DNA from: Niabella sp.
GTDB taxonomy: Bacteria > Bacteroidota > Bacteroidia > Chitinophagales > Chitinophagaceae
DNA length: 64,000 nt
Assembly: GCA_017744715.1 (NCBI GenBank)
Contig: JAGIAT010000001.1
Span: 372,001-436,000, forward strand
Reading direction: 5' to 3'
Shown here: one piece after another, positions 7,357 through 16,146 of the stretch
Position numbering within the stretch: the stretch's first letter is position 1
Layout: each line of letters opens with the position of its first letter
Position numbers and translations under genes: made by a program
Notes under the pieces: generated by a model
Seen by the model: only the letters and a program-made list of their open reading frames with translations
What the model was told of the DNA's origin: nothing
Database searches by the model: none

Positions 7357-10122
7357 TTAAAAACGAATATTGTAGTTGATAAAAGGTATGGCGCTTCCGA
7401 AAATGGATAATTTATATCCATTCACGGCTCCCTGCTCGGAAACAAAGTACACCGAGTAGGGGTTTCTTCTTCCCAGGAGATTGTATACGCCGATGGTCCA
7501 GGAATTATGCGTTTTCTGATGTACTTTATGATTCCCGTCGATATTCATCGAGAAGTCGGTCCGGTAGTAATCGGGGATCCGGTACTGGTTCCGGTCGGAG
7601 TACAGCATCCGTTCCGCTCCCTGGTAATAAAAACGGCCGATGGGGTAAGTAATGGGCCTGCCGGTACTGTAAGTGGAATTCAGTGACACGCTGAAGCGGT
7701 GATTGATCCTGAAATTACCCACAATCGTCAGGTCGTGCGGCTTGTCGTAGTTGGCCGGGTAAAAATCGCCGTTGTTTACTAAAGAGCCAAGACTTTGGTC
7801 GGTAGACCGGAGCAGGATGCGCGAATAGGTATACCCGATCCAGCCATTCAGTTTACCCACTTGTTTTTTTACCAGGAGCTCTATGCCATACGCTTTTCCC
7901 TTCGTGTTGATTACATCGGTTTCAATATTATGATTTAAGAGCAGGGTGGCTCCGGGTTTGTAATCCAGGTAATTTTTAATGTTTTTATAATACACCTCAA
8001 CCGAAGTTTCAATGGTGTTTGATTTAAGGTTCTTATAAAATCCTAAAGAAAACTGGTCGCCCGTTTGCGGCTTTATATTCGGGTCGCTCAGTTTCCAGAT
8101 ATCCGTGGGGGATATTACCGTAGTGTTGGACAGTAAATGAATGTATTGCCGTAATGAGTTATAGCTGGCTTTTATGGAGAAGCTGGGTGTAAATGCATAA
8201 CGCATGGAAAAACGTACTTCGGGCCCCTGGTAGTTGTTAATGAACTTCCCTTTACCGTAAGTGGTGGTACCGGTACGGGTTTCATCGGTTACCGGCTGTC
8301 CGTCGCGGTAATGACTTACGGTTTGCGGACCCAGGTACGAATAAAATGAATAGCGGATACCGGTGCTGAATGAAAGCTGGCCGGTAGCGTTAAACCGGTG
8401 TGTGATATAGGCCGCGTTTTCCAGCGCCCGTTGCGCACTAACGGTATCCGGCTGTACCAGCGATCCCTTACTGGCCGGGTCGAAGGTGCCGGGGTTAAGC
8501 AGGTACGATAGGGAGTTCAACCCGAAATCGAAGGAATGCTTCTGGTTCAGGAAGTATACAAAATTGAGCTTTCCGTAAAACTGCCGTATGTCAAAGAAGA
8601 GTTTAAACCCGTTCACTACATTTGAGTCGCTGTTGATGCGGTACCGGTAATAATCGTATCCCCCGATCAGCTCCGCCTGTAAACGGCGGGTGAAATTTTT
8701 CTTCCATTTCAGGGACAGGTTCCGGTTCGTATAGCCATATGTGGTATCATTATTCAGATTGAAGCGGTCGTTGCTGTAATAGGCATTCAGGTAAATATTG
8801 CTGCTGGAATCGATCCGGTGGCTGATACCCAGGTTCAGGTCCTGGAAGGAGGCCCTGCTCTTATCGTATTCCTTGGGCAACAGGTCAATTAACCAGTTGG
8901 CATAAGTGGTGCGCCCGCCTAAAATAAAGGAGGTCTTGTCTTTTACGATCGGGCCTTCCAGCTGAAGACGGCTGGTGATCAGCCCTATTCCTGCAGAGCC
9001 GGTGAGTTGTTTCTTATTCCCTTCCCTGCTGTTTACATCCAGCACGGAAGCCAGCCTTCCTCCATACTTGGCCGGTACGGAGCTCTTATAAAGCTCCACA
9101 TCTTTAACGATTTCGGGATTAAACGCGGCAAACATGCCAAAAAAGTGGGAGGGGTTGTAAATGGTGGCATCATTGAACAAAATGAGGTTTTGATCGGAAG
9201 AGCCGCCTCTTACGTTAAACCCGGTACTGGCTTCGCCTACGGTTTTTACACCGGGCAATGTCGTAATGGCACGCAGGATGTCGGCTTCACCAAACACCGT
9301 TGGGATGCGCTTTATTTCCTGGATGCTCAGGCGTGATACACCCATTTGTACATTACGTACATTCCGGGTTTGGGTAGAAGAAACCACCACTTCTTTAAGC
9401 GTAGGTACCTGCTCCTGTACGGAGATGTCCATACGCCCGTCTGCATATACCTGCAGGTTCAGGTTGGTTTCGCGGATGCCCAGTCCCATGATGTTGAGCA
9501 CATGTTTTCCCGGAGGAATACTTAGGGAATAATTGCCGTATGCATCGGAATTGGTGAAATATTCGTTGTCGATGGCTACGGATGCATTCGGATAAGGTTC
9601 TCCGGTACGCGCACTTTTTACGTTCCCGGTCAGCAATGCCTGCGGGTGCCGGGGGGCATTCCGGTTGCCGATTTCATAAATCCGCTCTTCTGAAGTAGCA
9701 GCTCTTCTTTGTTTATCACTCAACCCGTAATCGGTTACCGTTGCCGGTTTAAGCGCCGTTGCCGGTTTACCGGTTTCCCGGTATAAGCCTTCCGGAAGGG
9801 AAAGCTGTACCCTCAGGTTGCCGGTAATGTATACTTTCTTTTCCTGGTCGTCGATGGCATAGCTTAACGCGGTTCTGCCCAGTGCCTTTTGCAGCACCAC
9901 GGCCAGCGGTCCGGTTTCTTCGGGACGCCGGATCTTTATGGAATCAACCTGAACATGATCGTAATAAAAAAAATAGCCTGTTTGCTGCTCCAGCTGCAAA
10001 AAATAAGCGGTTGCCGCAATGCTGTCTGTTTCAACAGGCGCCGGTGCTGCCGTTTGGGCGGTGGCGGAAGCCGCTGTACACAGGTTGAAGCCAATGATGA
10101 ATATAAATAGCCTGTTTAACAT
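7357..10122 (-). CDS. TonB-dependent receptor with STN and carboxypeptidase-regulatory-like domains
   Basis: 921 residues. In order: signal peptide (about 1-22), an STN-like secretin/TonB short domain (about 33-105), a linker, a carboxypeptidase-regulatory-like beta-sandwich (about 163-240, LTGNVKSARTGEPYPNASV), a plug domain (about 242-360, including ADILRAITTLPGVK and FNVRGGSSDQNLILFNDA), and a 22-strand-type barrel ending SAIPFINYNIRF with a terminal aromatic. The STN domain suggests possible signalling to an anti-sigma factor, but no FecI/FecR pair is next to it. The start ATG overlaps the upstream stop (TAATG). The imported substrate cannot be told from the sequence. Confidence 0.93.
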   Translation of the reverse strand: MLNRLFIFIIGFNLCTAASATAQTAAPAPVETDSIAATAYFLQLEQQTGYFFYYDHVQVDSIKIRRPEETGPLAVVLQKALGRTALSYAIDDQEKKVYITGNLRVQLSLPEGLYRETGKPATALKPATVTDYGLSDKQRRAATSEERIYEIGNRNAPRHPQALLTGNVKSARTGEPYPNASVAIDNEYFTNSDAYGNYSLSIPPGKHVLNIMGLGIRETNLNLQVYADGRMDISVQEQVPTLKEVVVSSTQTRNVRNVQMGVSRLSIQEIKRIPTVFGEADILRAITTLPGVKTVGEASTGFNVRGGSSDQNLILFNDATIYNPSHFFGMFAAFNPEIVKDVELYKSSVPAKYGGRLASVLDVNSREGNKKQLTGSAGIGLITSRLQLEGPIVKDKTSFILGGRTTYANWLIDLLPKEYDKSRASFQDLNLGISHRIDSSSNIYLNAYYSNDRFNLNNDTTYGYTNRNLSLKWKKNFTRRLQAELIGGYDYYRYRINSDSNVVNGFKLFFDIRQFYGKLNFVYFLNQKHSFDFGLNSLSYLLNPGTFDPASKGSLVQPDTVSAQRALENAAYITHRFNATGQLSFSTGIRYSFYSYLGPQTVSHYRDGQPVTDETRTGTTTYGKGKFINNYQGPEVRFSMRYAFTPSFSIKASYNSLRQYIHLLSNTTVISPTDIWKLSDPNIKPQTGDQFSLGFYKNLKSNTIETSVEVYYKNIKNYLDYKPGATLLLNHNIETDVINTKGKAYGIELLVKKQVGKLNGWIGYTYSRILLRSTDQSLGSLVNNGDFYPANYDKPHDLTIVGNFRINHRFSVSLNSTYSTGRPITYPIGRFYYQGAERMLYSDRNQYRIPDYYRTDFSMNIDGNHKVHQKTHNSWTIGVYNLLGRRNPYSVYFVSEQGAVNGYKLSIFGSAIPFINYNIRF

Positions 10123-10832
10123 TAGTCCTGGTTATAGAGTTGAGTGGCCATCCGGATTGCTGCCTCAGGATTTTTCCGGAACCGGATATCGTTTTTCTTT
10201 AATGCTTTATAAATGGCCGCTTTTTTCTCTTTTATGATGGCATATAAATTCCTCTTTGAGTTTACCGGGTAAAAGGTCCCGCCTTTGTAAATGAAAAAAA
10301 GGTTGTTCCAGATAAATTCCCGTTCAATTACCGACTGGCCGGTGGTTTCCTTGATCGTTTTCCTGCGCAGTGCAAGGGCCGTTAATCTTCCTTCATCGAG
10401 CATTTCATAAAAACCATCGGATAGCAGGCTGCTGTTGCCCGGGCCCAGTTTTACAAATTTTCGCTCGCCCAGTGTAAAGCCATAGAGCCGGTTATTGGCG
10501 AGGATCACCGGCATCCGGCCGGGGTTGTCAACCAGCAATTCGCCCGCTACCGCGTCGTACTTCAGTTGCACGTCCTTATACCAGATACTGTCAAAAAACA
10601 CAATTCCGCCCACCCATTGGTCTTCGTCCAGGAAAGGTGTTCCGGTAATGGTGGGCAGGTACCCCTGGTATAAACGGCCATTGTAAATGGGTAGGTCTTT
10701 CCGGAATGTTTGGTAAAATGTTTCGGGCAGGTAAGCGGGGGCTGTGAAAGACAAAAAGCCATCCTGTTGAGCATGGAGATTGGCAGCAGTCAGGGTATAC
10801 AAAAGCGTTAGTACAACTGTTTTTATTTTCAT
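10122..10832 (-). CDS. Secreted protein of unknown function, first gene of TonB operon
   Basis: 236 residues from the ATG at 10832 (KIKTVVLTLLYTLTAANLHAQ signal peptide); an ATG four codons upstream is also possible. The mature protein has no Cys lipidation site and is rich in aromatic residues and Lys. It ends in a Lys-rich segment (IKEKKAAIYKALKKND). I do not recognise a domain. The last base of its stop codon is the first base of the receptor ATG, so it is co-translated with it and probably belongs to the same periplasmic or outer-membrane assembly. Confidence 0.75.
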   Translation of the reverse strand: MKIKTVVLTLLYTLTAANLHAQQDGFLSFTAPAYLPETFYQTFRKDLPIYNGRLYQGYLPTITGTPFLDEDQWVGGIVFFDSIWYKDVQLKYDAVAGELLVDNPGRMPVILANNRLYGFTLGERKFVKLGPGNSSLLSDGFYEMLDEGRLTALALRRKTIKETTGQSVIEREFIWNNLFFIYKGGTFYPVNSKRNLYAIIKEKKAAIYKALKKNDIRFRKNPEAAIRMATQLYNQD

Positions 10833-11050
10833 AACGGTCAACAATGCTGTGTTGATGTAAATAATAAAAATAGGCTAAATGCGATTCCGGGACAAATTTT
10901 TCGGATAAATACCCCGGATGGGGCTGTGTACGGCCTCCGGACCCCCGTTCAACCGATTGAACAAATCGCCGGAAAGCCATCTTTTGTACGCCTTTTTTCA
11001 ACACCTTTGCGGGGTGCCCCAATCATGCTGCACAGTTAAATTAATTTTAT

Positions 11051-12238
11051 ATGAACGAGAATTTTACAAAACGGATCGGAGCCGAAGTTGAGGAAATCAA
11101 AGCTTCCGGTTTGTATAAAACAGAGCGCATCATTGAAAGTGAGCAGGGTGCGGAAATACAGGTAAATGGTAAAACCGTGATCAATTTCTGCGCAAACAAT
11201 TACCTGGGTCTTTCTTCCCACCCGGAGGTGATCAAAGCGGCACATGCCACTATTGATGCGCGGGGATATGGAATGAGCAGTGTACGTTTTATCTGTGGTA
11301 CGCAGGATATTCATAAAGAGCTGGAGGCAAAGATTTCCGCATTCCTGGGTACGGAAGATACCATTTTGTATGCCGCTGCTTTTGATGCCAATGGCGGTGT
11401 TTTTGAGCCCCTGTTCAGCGACCAGGATGCGATCATTTCCGATGCATTGAACCATGCCAGCATTATTGATGGGGTGCGGCTTTGCAAGGCACAGCGGCTC
11501 CGGTATGAACACAACAATATGGCCGATCTGGAAGCCAAGCTGAAAGAAGCTTCCGGTGCCCGCAGCCGGATCATTGTTACAGACGGGTCTTTCAGTATGG
11601 ATGGTACCATTGCCCAGCTGGATAAAATTGTGGCGCTGGCAGAACAATACGATGCCGTGATCATGATTGATGAATGCCACTCTTCCGGGTTCCTGGGTAA
11701 AACCGGGCGTGGCACCCATGAATACCGCGGGGTTATGGGAAAGATCGATATCATTACCGGTACGCTGGGCAAGGCCCTGGGCGGCGCTTCGGGCGGATTT
11801 ACTTCCGGCAGGAAGGAGATCATTGATATGCTGCGCCAGAAATCAAGACCCTATCTGTTTAGTAATACGCTGGCGCCCTCTATTGTGGGCGGTTCTATTG
11901 CTGTACTGGACATGCTTTCCTCTTCAACCGAATTAAGAGACAAGCTGGAATACAACACAAAATATTTCCGTGAAAAGATGACGGCGGCGGGCTTTGATAT
12001 TAAACCGGGCGATCACCCCATTGTACCCATCATGCTGTATGACGCGGTATTGGCGGCCGATTTTGCGGCGAAATTGCTGGAAGAAGGCATTTATGTGATC
12101 GGCTTCTTTTTCCCCGTGGTACCGAAGGGCCAGGCGCGGATAAGGGTGCAGCTGAGCGCCGGCCACGAACAGGAACACTTGGATAAAGCGATTACCGCCT
12201 TTACCAAGGTAGGAAAAGAGCTGGGCGTGCTGAAGTAA
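11051..12238 (+). CDS. kbl: Glycine C-acetyltransferase (2-amino-3-ketobutyrate CoA ligase)
   Basis: 395 residues, the usual length. It is a PLP fold-type I enzyme converting 2-amino-3-oxobutyrate plus CoA to glycine plus acetyl-CoA in threonine catabolism. Visible motifs are NNYLGLSSHPEV near residue 50, the cofactor-binding DECHSSGFLG (about 208-217), and TLGKALGGASGG, where Lys241 is the Schiff-base lysine. The related AONS/ALAS enzymes are the alternative, but the NFCANNYLGL opening and DGSFSMDG favour Kbl. The usual partner threonine dehydrogenase gene is not next to it. Confidence 0.93.
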   Translation: MNENFTKRIGAEVEEIKASGLYKTERIIESEQGAEIQVNGKTVINFCANNYLGLSSHPEVIKAAHATIDARGYGMSSVRFICGTQDIHKELEAKISAFLGTEDTILYAAAFDANGGVFEPLFSDQDAIISDALNHASIIDGVRLCKAQRLRYEHNNMADLEAKLKEASGARSRIIVTDGSFSMDGTIAQLDKIVALAEQYDAVIMIDECHSSGFLGKTGRGTHEYRGVMGKIDIITGTLGKALGGASGGFTSGRKEIIDMLRQKSRPYLFSNTLAPSIVGGSIAVLDMLSSSTELRDKLEYNTKYFREKMTAAGFDIKPGDHPIVPIMLYDAVLAADFAAKLLEEGIYVIGFFFPVVPKGQARIRVQLSAGHEQEHLDKAITAFTKVGKELGVLK

Positions 12239-12261
12239 GAAGAACCTTATCGAACGGATGA

Positions 12262-12320
12262 ACCATTAAGAAGTTAAGACTATTGAGAAATGACTTAATG
12301 ACGCTTAACTTCTTAATGGT
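12262..12320. repeat. 17-bp perfect inverted repeat between kbl and hydrolase
   Basis: ACCATTAAGAAGTTAAG at 12262-12278 is perfectly complementary to 12304-12320, with a 25-nt loop. It starts 23 bp after the kbl stop. The right arm contains an ATG (12316) of the downstream frame, which argues that the real hydrolase start is the later ATG at 12334. It could be a terminator-like or attenuating hairpin, though no T-tract follows. Confidence 0.7.
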
Positions 12321-12333
12321 AAAAAATGGCTTT

Positions 12334-13248
12334 ATGTGGATACGATTGCTCCCTGTTGCCTTTTTAATGGCTGGCGCCATCAGCGTTACAGCCCAAACAA
12401 CTACGCCATTAGCCCAGTATCCCTCACCCATGCAGGAAACTGTACGCAGGCATGAGCGGATCACCTTCGATGTACAGCAGGGGATTACCTATACCCTCGA
12501 TAGTATTTTGAGTAAACCGGTGTTTATATACATTCCCAGACGGTTAAAAAAAGCAGCCTGGGCCGATCTGCTGATCCACTTTCACGGAGTAAATTATGTA
12601 CCGGCCTTTACTGCTGAAAAATCTAAAACCAATCTTGTTGCCGTATCGGTAAACCTGGGATCCGGTTCCGGTACCTATGCCCGGCCTTTTCAAAATGATA
12701 CGGCTTTTAAAAAGCTTGTAACGGTCGTATGGCGTTCTGTTCAGAAGCAACTGGGCAACCGGATCCGGCAGCGCCGGATCATTTTAAGCGGGTTTAGCGC
12801 GGGGTACGGAGCCATCCGGAGTATCCTGTCGGGTGCAGACGGTTTTGAATTGGTAAACACCGTATTGCTGCTGGATGGCCTGCATGCCAGCTATATCCCC
12901 GAACGGAAAGTACTGGCGGAGGGCGGGCAGATCGACACCGCCGGTTTGGCGCCCTTCCTGGCATTTGCCCGGCAGGCGGTGCTGCCGGCCACGGGAAAGA
13001 ACATGTTGTTTACCCATTCGGAAATTTTCCCGGGCACATTTGTAAGCACCACAGAGGCGGCGGATTATCTGTTGCAACAACTACAGCTAAAGGCTATGCC
13101 CGTTTTAAAAAAAGGACCGGCGGGCATGCAGCAGATCAGTGAAGCCGGAAGCGGACATTTCCGTGTGCTGGGTTTTGCCGGCAACTCGGCCCCCGATCAT
13201 GTCGATCATTTTCACGGGTTGCCCTTCTTTTTAGAAAGGCTGCATTAA
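12334..13248 (+). CDS. Secreted alpha/beta-hydrolase-like protein
   Basis: 304 residues from the ATG at 12334, which gives a clean signal peptide (WIRLLPVAFLMAGAISVTAQ). ATGs at 12316 and further upstream lie in or before a strong hairpin and would put extra residues before the signal. The nucleophile elbow is GFSAGYG (Ser155). The loop with HSEIFPGTF and the C-terminal GSGHFRVLGF and DHVDHFHGLPFF supply candidate acid/base residues, including the His near residue 270. An esterase/peptidase-like hydrolase exported to the periplasm is likely; the substrate is unknown. Confidence 0.75.
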   Translation: MWIRLLPVAFLMAGAISVTAQTTTPLAQYPSPMQETVRRHERITFDVQQGITYTLDSILSKPVFIYIPRRLKKAAWADLLIHFHGVNYVPAFTAEKSKTNLVAVSVNLGSGSGTYARPFQNDTAFKKLVTVVWRSVQKQLGNRIRQRRIILSGFSAGYGAIRSILSGADGFELVNTVLLLDGLHASYIPERKVLAEGGQIDTAGLAPFLAFARQAVLPATGKNMLFTHSEIFPGTFVSTTEAADYLLQQLQLKAMPVLKKGPAGMQQISEAGSGHFRVLGFAGNSAPDHVDHFHGLPFFLERLH

Positions 13249-13309
13249 GCGTACAGGTACGGCACACACCGTTGGTATAAATCACGGATATTCCTTTAAA
13301 AAAAATCAG

Positions 13310-13317
13310 TAGGTTTG
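13310..13317 (+). promoter_or_regulatory. Putative -7 promoter box of the S10 peptidase gene
   Basis: TAGGTTTG matches the Bacteroidota -7 consensus TAnnTTTG, 28 bp before the start codon. The -33 region is weak (AT-rich without a clear TTG at the right spacing), so the assignment is tentative. Confidence 0.4.
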
Positions 13318-13345
13318 ATCCATTCTTTCGCATTAAATAATCATC

Positions 13346-14878
13346 ATGAATAAGATCCTTTGCTGCTGCATTGCTGCAATGCTCACCGTATTTCATACCG
13401 TTGCCCAGGCTCCCAAACCGGCACCGGTAAAGCAGGAAGCGCCTGCGGACACCCGGAAAAATGCATCGCCGGATCTGAACTTCAATCCCGATGCGGTAGT
13501 AACCACCAACCATACCGTAACCATTAAAGGCCAGAAAGTGGCTTATAAAGCAATTGCCGGTACCTTACCCGTTTGGGATGAGGATGGAAAGGCCATCGCC
13601 GGTTTGTTCTATACGTATTATGAACGGACGGATGCCGCTAAAAGCGGAAGGCCGCTGGTGATCTCTTTTAACGGCGGGCCCGGCTCCGCTTCTGTTTGGA
13701 TGCATATCGGTTATACCGGCCCGGTGTTGCTGAATATTGATGACGAAGGATATCCTGTACAACCTTACGGCTATAAGGAAAACCCGTATTCGATACTGGA
13801 TGTAGCCGATATCGTATATGTGGATCCGGTAAATACCGGCTACTCCAGGATCGTGGGCAAGGATGTGCCTAAAACAAAATTCTTTGGAGTAAATGCAGAT
13901 ATCAAATACCTGGCCGACTGGATCAATACCTTCGTTACACGCTACGATCGCTGGGGATCGCCGAAGTACCTGATCGGGGAAAGTTATGGTACCACGCGGG
14001 TTTCGGGCCTGGCGCTGGAACTGCAGCAGGCACACTGGATGTACCTGAATGGTGTGGTACTGGTATCGCCCACCACCCTGGGTATTGAGCGGGGAACGGC
14101 CACGGATGCGGCATTGCGGCTGCCGTACTTTGCGGCTACAGCCTGGTATCATAAAAAACTGGCTGCAAATTTTCAGCAGAAAGAACTGGAAGCTTTCCTG
14201 CCTGAAGTAGAAGATTTTACCATGAACCAATTGCTGCCCGCTTTAAATAAGGGCAGCCTGCTGGATGAAGCCACCAAAAGATCCATCGCAGAAAAAATGG
14301 CTGCCTACGCCGGTTTGTCGCAGCAGGTGATCCTCCAGAACAATCTCGATGTTTCACCCAACCTGTTCTGGAAGGAGTTGCTGCGCAATGAAGGGTTTAC
14401 GATCGGCCGGCTGGATTCGCGCTACAAAGGCATTGATAAACGGGATGGCGGGGAGCGGCCCGATTTTAATGCCGAGCTTACGGCCTGGCTGCACGCTTTT
14501 ACGCCACCGGTTAATATGTACTTGCGGAATGAGCTGAATTATAAAACAGACTATCCGTACAATGTTTTCGGGCCGGTGTATCCCTGGGATAACAATAACG
14601 ACCGTACCGGGGAGAACCTGCGGAGTGCGATGTCGACCAATCCATACCTGCACCTGCTGGTACAATCCGGGTATTATGACGGCGCCTGCGATTATTTCAA
14701 CGCCAAGTACAACCTGTGGCAGATGGATCCTTCCGGCCGGTTAAAAGACCGGATTCAATGGGCCGGGTTCCGCAGCGGACATATGATGTACCTGCGCAAG
14801 GAAGACCTGAAAACAAGTACGGAACAGATCCGGGCGTTTATCAGGGCGTCCATCCCCAGCAAGGCTGCAAAGTATTAA
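13346..14878 (+). CDS. Serine carboxypeptidase, peptidase family S10
   Basis: 510 residues with an export signal ending about residue 20 (FHTVAQA). The oxyanion-hole motif GGPGSASVW is at 110-118, the nucleophile elbow IGESYGTTR has Ser213, and the C-terminal SGHMMYL carries the catalytic His (about 479). The Asp is probably in SGYYDGACDY. The closely related exported S10-like peptidases of Bacteroidota release C-terminal residues from peptides in the periplasm. It follows the hydrolase gene by about 100 bp and has its own probable promoter. Confidence 0.92.
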   Translation: MNKILCCCIAAMLTVFHTVAQAPKPAPVKQEAPADTRKNASPDLNFNPDAVVTTNHTVTIKGQKVAYKAIAGTLPVWDEDGKAIAGLFYTYYERTDAAKSGRPLVISFNGGPGSASVWMHIGYTGPVLLNIDDEGYPVQPYGYKENPYSILDVADIVYVDPVNTGYSRIVGKDVPKTKFFGVNADIKYLADWINTFVTRYDRWGSPKYLIGESYGTTRVSGLALELQQAHWMYLNGVVLVSPTTLGIERGTATDAALRLPYFAATAWYHKKLAANFQQKELEAFLPEVEDFTMNQLLPALNKGSLLDEATKRSIAEKMAAYAGLSQQVILQNNLDVSPNLFWKELLRNEGFTIGRLDSRYKGIDKRDGGERPDFNAELTAWLHAFTPPVNMYLRNELNYKTDYPYNVFGPVYPWDNNNDRTGENLRSAMSTNPYLHLLVQSGYYDGACDYFNAKYNLWQMDPSGRLKDRIQWAGFRSGHMMYLRKEDLKTSTEQIRAFIRASIPSKAAKY

Positions 14879-14983
14879 GCAGACTTTCGCCACCAGAAAC
14901 ACTAAAGTATTGGGTCCACATACTCTCTGCGTGGATCTTAGTGGCATTTCTCACTAAAGCTCCAAGGCACTGACGATACACAA

Positions 14984-15040
14984 AGCGGCACAAAGGACTG
15001 TATAACCTCGTATAGCGAGGCTATAGCCCTCTGTGCCGCT
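14984..15040. terminator. Large two-tier stem-loop between convergent genes
   Basis: The outer arms AGCGGCAC (14984-14991) and GTGCCGCT (15033-15040) pair perfectly. Inside is a second stem, CCTCG/CGAGG, with a 5-nt loop (about 15006-15020). It lies between the convergent ends of the S10 peptidase and the aldolase operon, so a bidirectional terminator is likely. No long T-tract is present. Confidence 0.5.
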
Positions 15041-15087
15041 CCTTCACCTTGTAAGAAGGCCCTGTGCTGCCTGTTGCTTTTATGCTC

Positions 15088-16146
15088 TTATTGCCCCGAT
15101 AAAAAACCGCTCACAAAGGCATCGTCATTCAGTTCAGGATAATCCCGGTATACCCGGTCGATCTCTTCCTGCTGGCCCGGCGAAAGTACTTCCCCGGGGT
15201 TAAGGCACCAGGTACCCTTCAGCAGGCCCTGCCGCCGCAATACTTCATGAATACCGGGAATACAGCCATGGAACTGATGCGCGGGGTCAAAAAAGGCCGC
15301 ATTGCTATCGGTAATTTTTATCGCCTTTGATAGCAGGGCATCTGCCTGCGCCGGGTGGGGATTGCGTTTGTATTGTTTGATCTCATCGAGTAATTGTACC
15401 GCCTTTTGCGTCCATACGGCCCAATGCCCCAGCAGCCCTCCTTTGAAGTCGATGGCTACGGTGTTCCCGTTTACAGGGAAGCGGTAGGTGGTCATCAGGT
15501 CGTTCACAATATTGTCGTCGTTGCCGGTATACATGGCTACTTCGCTGCTTCGCCCGGAGTTAGCCAGGGCGCGCATCACATCCAGTGTCTGGTACCGGTT
15601 GAAGGAGGCGCATTTGATCGCCATTACGTTTTCAATTTCCACGAACTGCTGCCAGAAGTCATAGGAAAAGATCCGGCCGCCCACGGAAGGCTGCAGGTAA
15701 AATCCAAATACGGGCAGGATGCGGGCAATGACCCTTGTGCGCTCCAGGATCTGTGCTTCTGTCCAGCCTTGCAGACCGCCCATACTCAGCAAGCCCATAT
15801 CATATCCGTAATGAACGGCCAGCCGGGCTTCTTTTTCTGCCTGGCTGGTGGGACCGCAGATGCCGGCGATCTTTATAAACGGGGTGGTCAGGTTTGCCCG
15901 GTCCACCTCTTCGGATGCCCACTGCAGTACGGTTTCAAACAGGTTGATCTCCGGGTCGCGGATCTCAAATTGGGTAGAATGCACGGCAACAGCAATGCCG
16001 CCGGCACCGCTGGCCAGGTAATATTGGGTAAGCAGGCGCTGACGGGCTTCGTCGATCCTGCGGTCTTCAAACAATGCCAGCGGATGAGCGGGAATGACCA
16101 CGCCGCTATGCAGTAGTGCTTTAAGTTCGGGTGCTAATGTTTTCAT
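15088..16146 (-). CDS. Dihydrodipicolinate synthase family aldolase/lyase
   Basis: 352 residues, somewhat longer than classical DapA (about 290). It is a TIM-barrel class I aldolase type: SGAGGIAVAVHSTQ in the N-terminal half, GFYLQPSVGG in the position of the YNxP tyrosine motif, and VMAIKCASFNRYQT carrying the probable Schiff-base lysine. This branch is usually found in sugar-acid catabolic clusters, cleaving or dehydrating 2-keto acids, rather than in lysine biosynthesis. It is the last gene of a four-gene minus-strand operon and starts directly at the stop of the epimerase gene. Its place as a terminal aldolase in the 15-36 kb locus is inferred. Confidence 0.85.
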   Translation of the reverse strand: MKTLAPELKALLHSGVVIPAHPLALFEDRRIDEARQRLLTQYYLASGAGGIAVAVHSTQFEIRDPEINLFETVLQWASEEVDRANLTTPFIKIAGICGPTSQAEKEARLAVHYGYDMGLLSMGGLQGWTEAQILERTRVIARILPVFGFYLQPSVGGRIFSYDFWQQFVEIENVMAIKCASFNRYQTLDVMRALANSGRSSEVAMYTGNDDNIVNDLMTTYRFPVNGNTVAIDFKGGLLGHWAVWTQKAVQLLDEIKQYKRNPHPAQADALLSKAIKITDSNAAFFDPAHQFHGCIPGIHEVLRRQGLLKGTWCLNPGEVLSPGQQEEIDRVYRDYPELNDDAFVSGFLSGQ

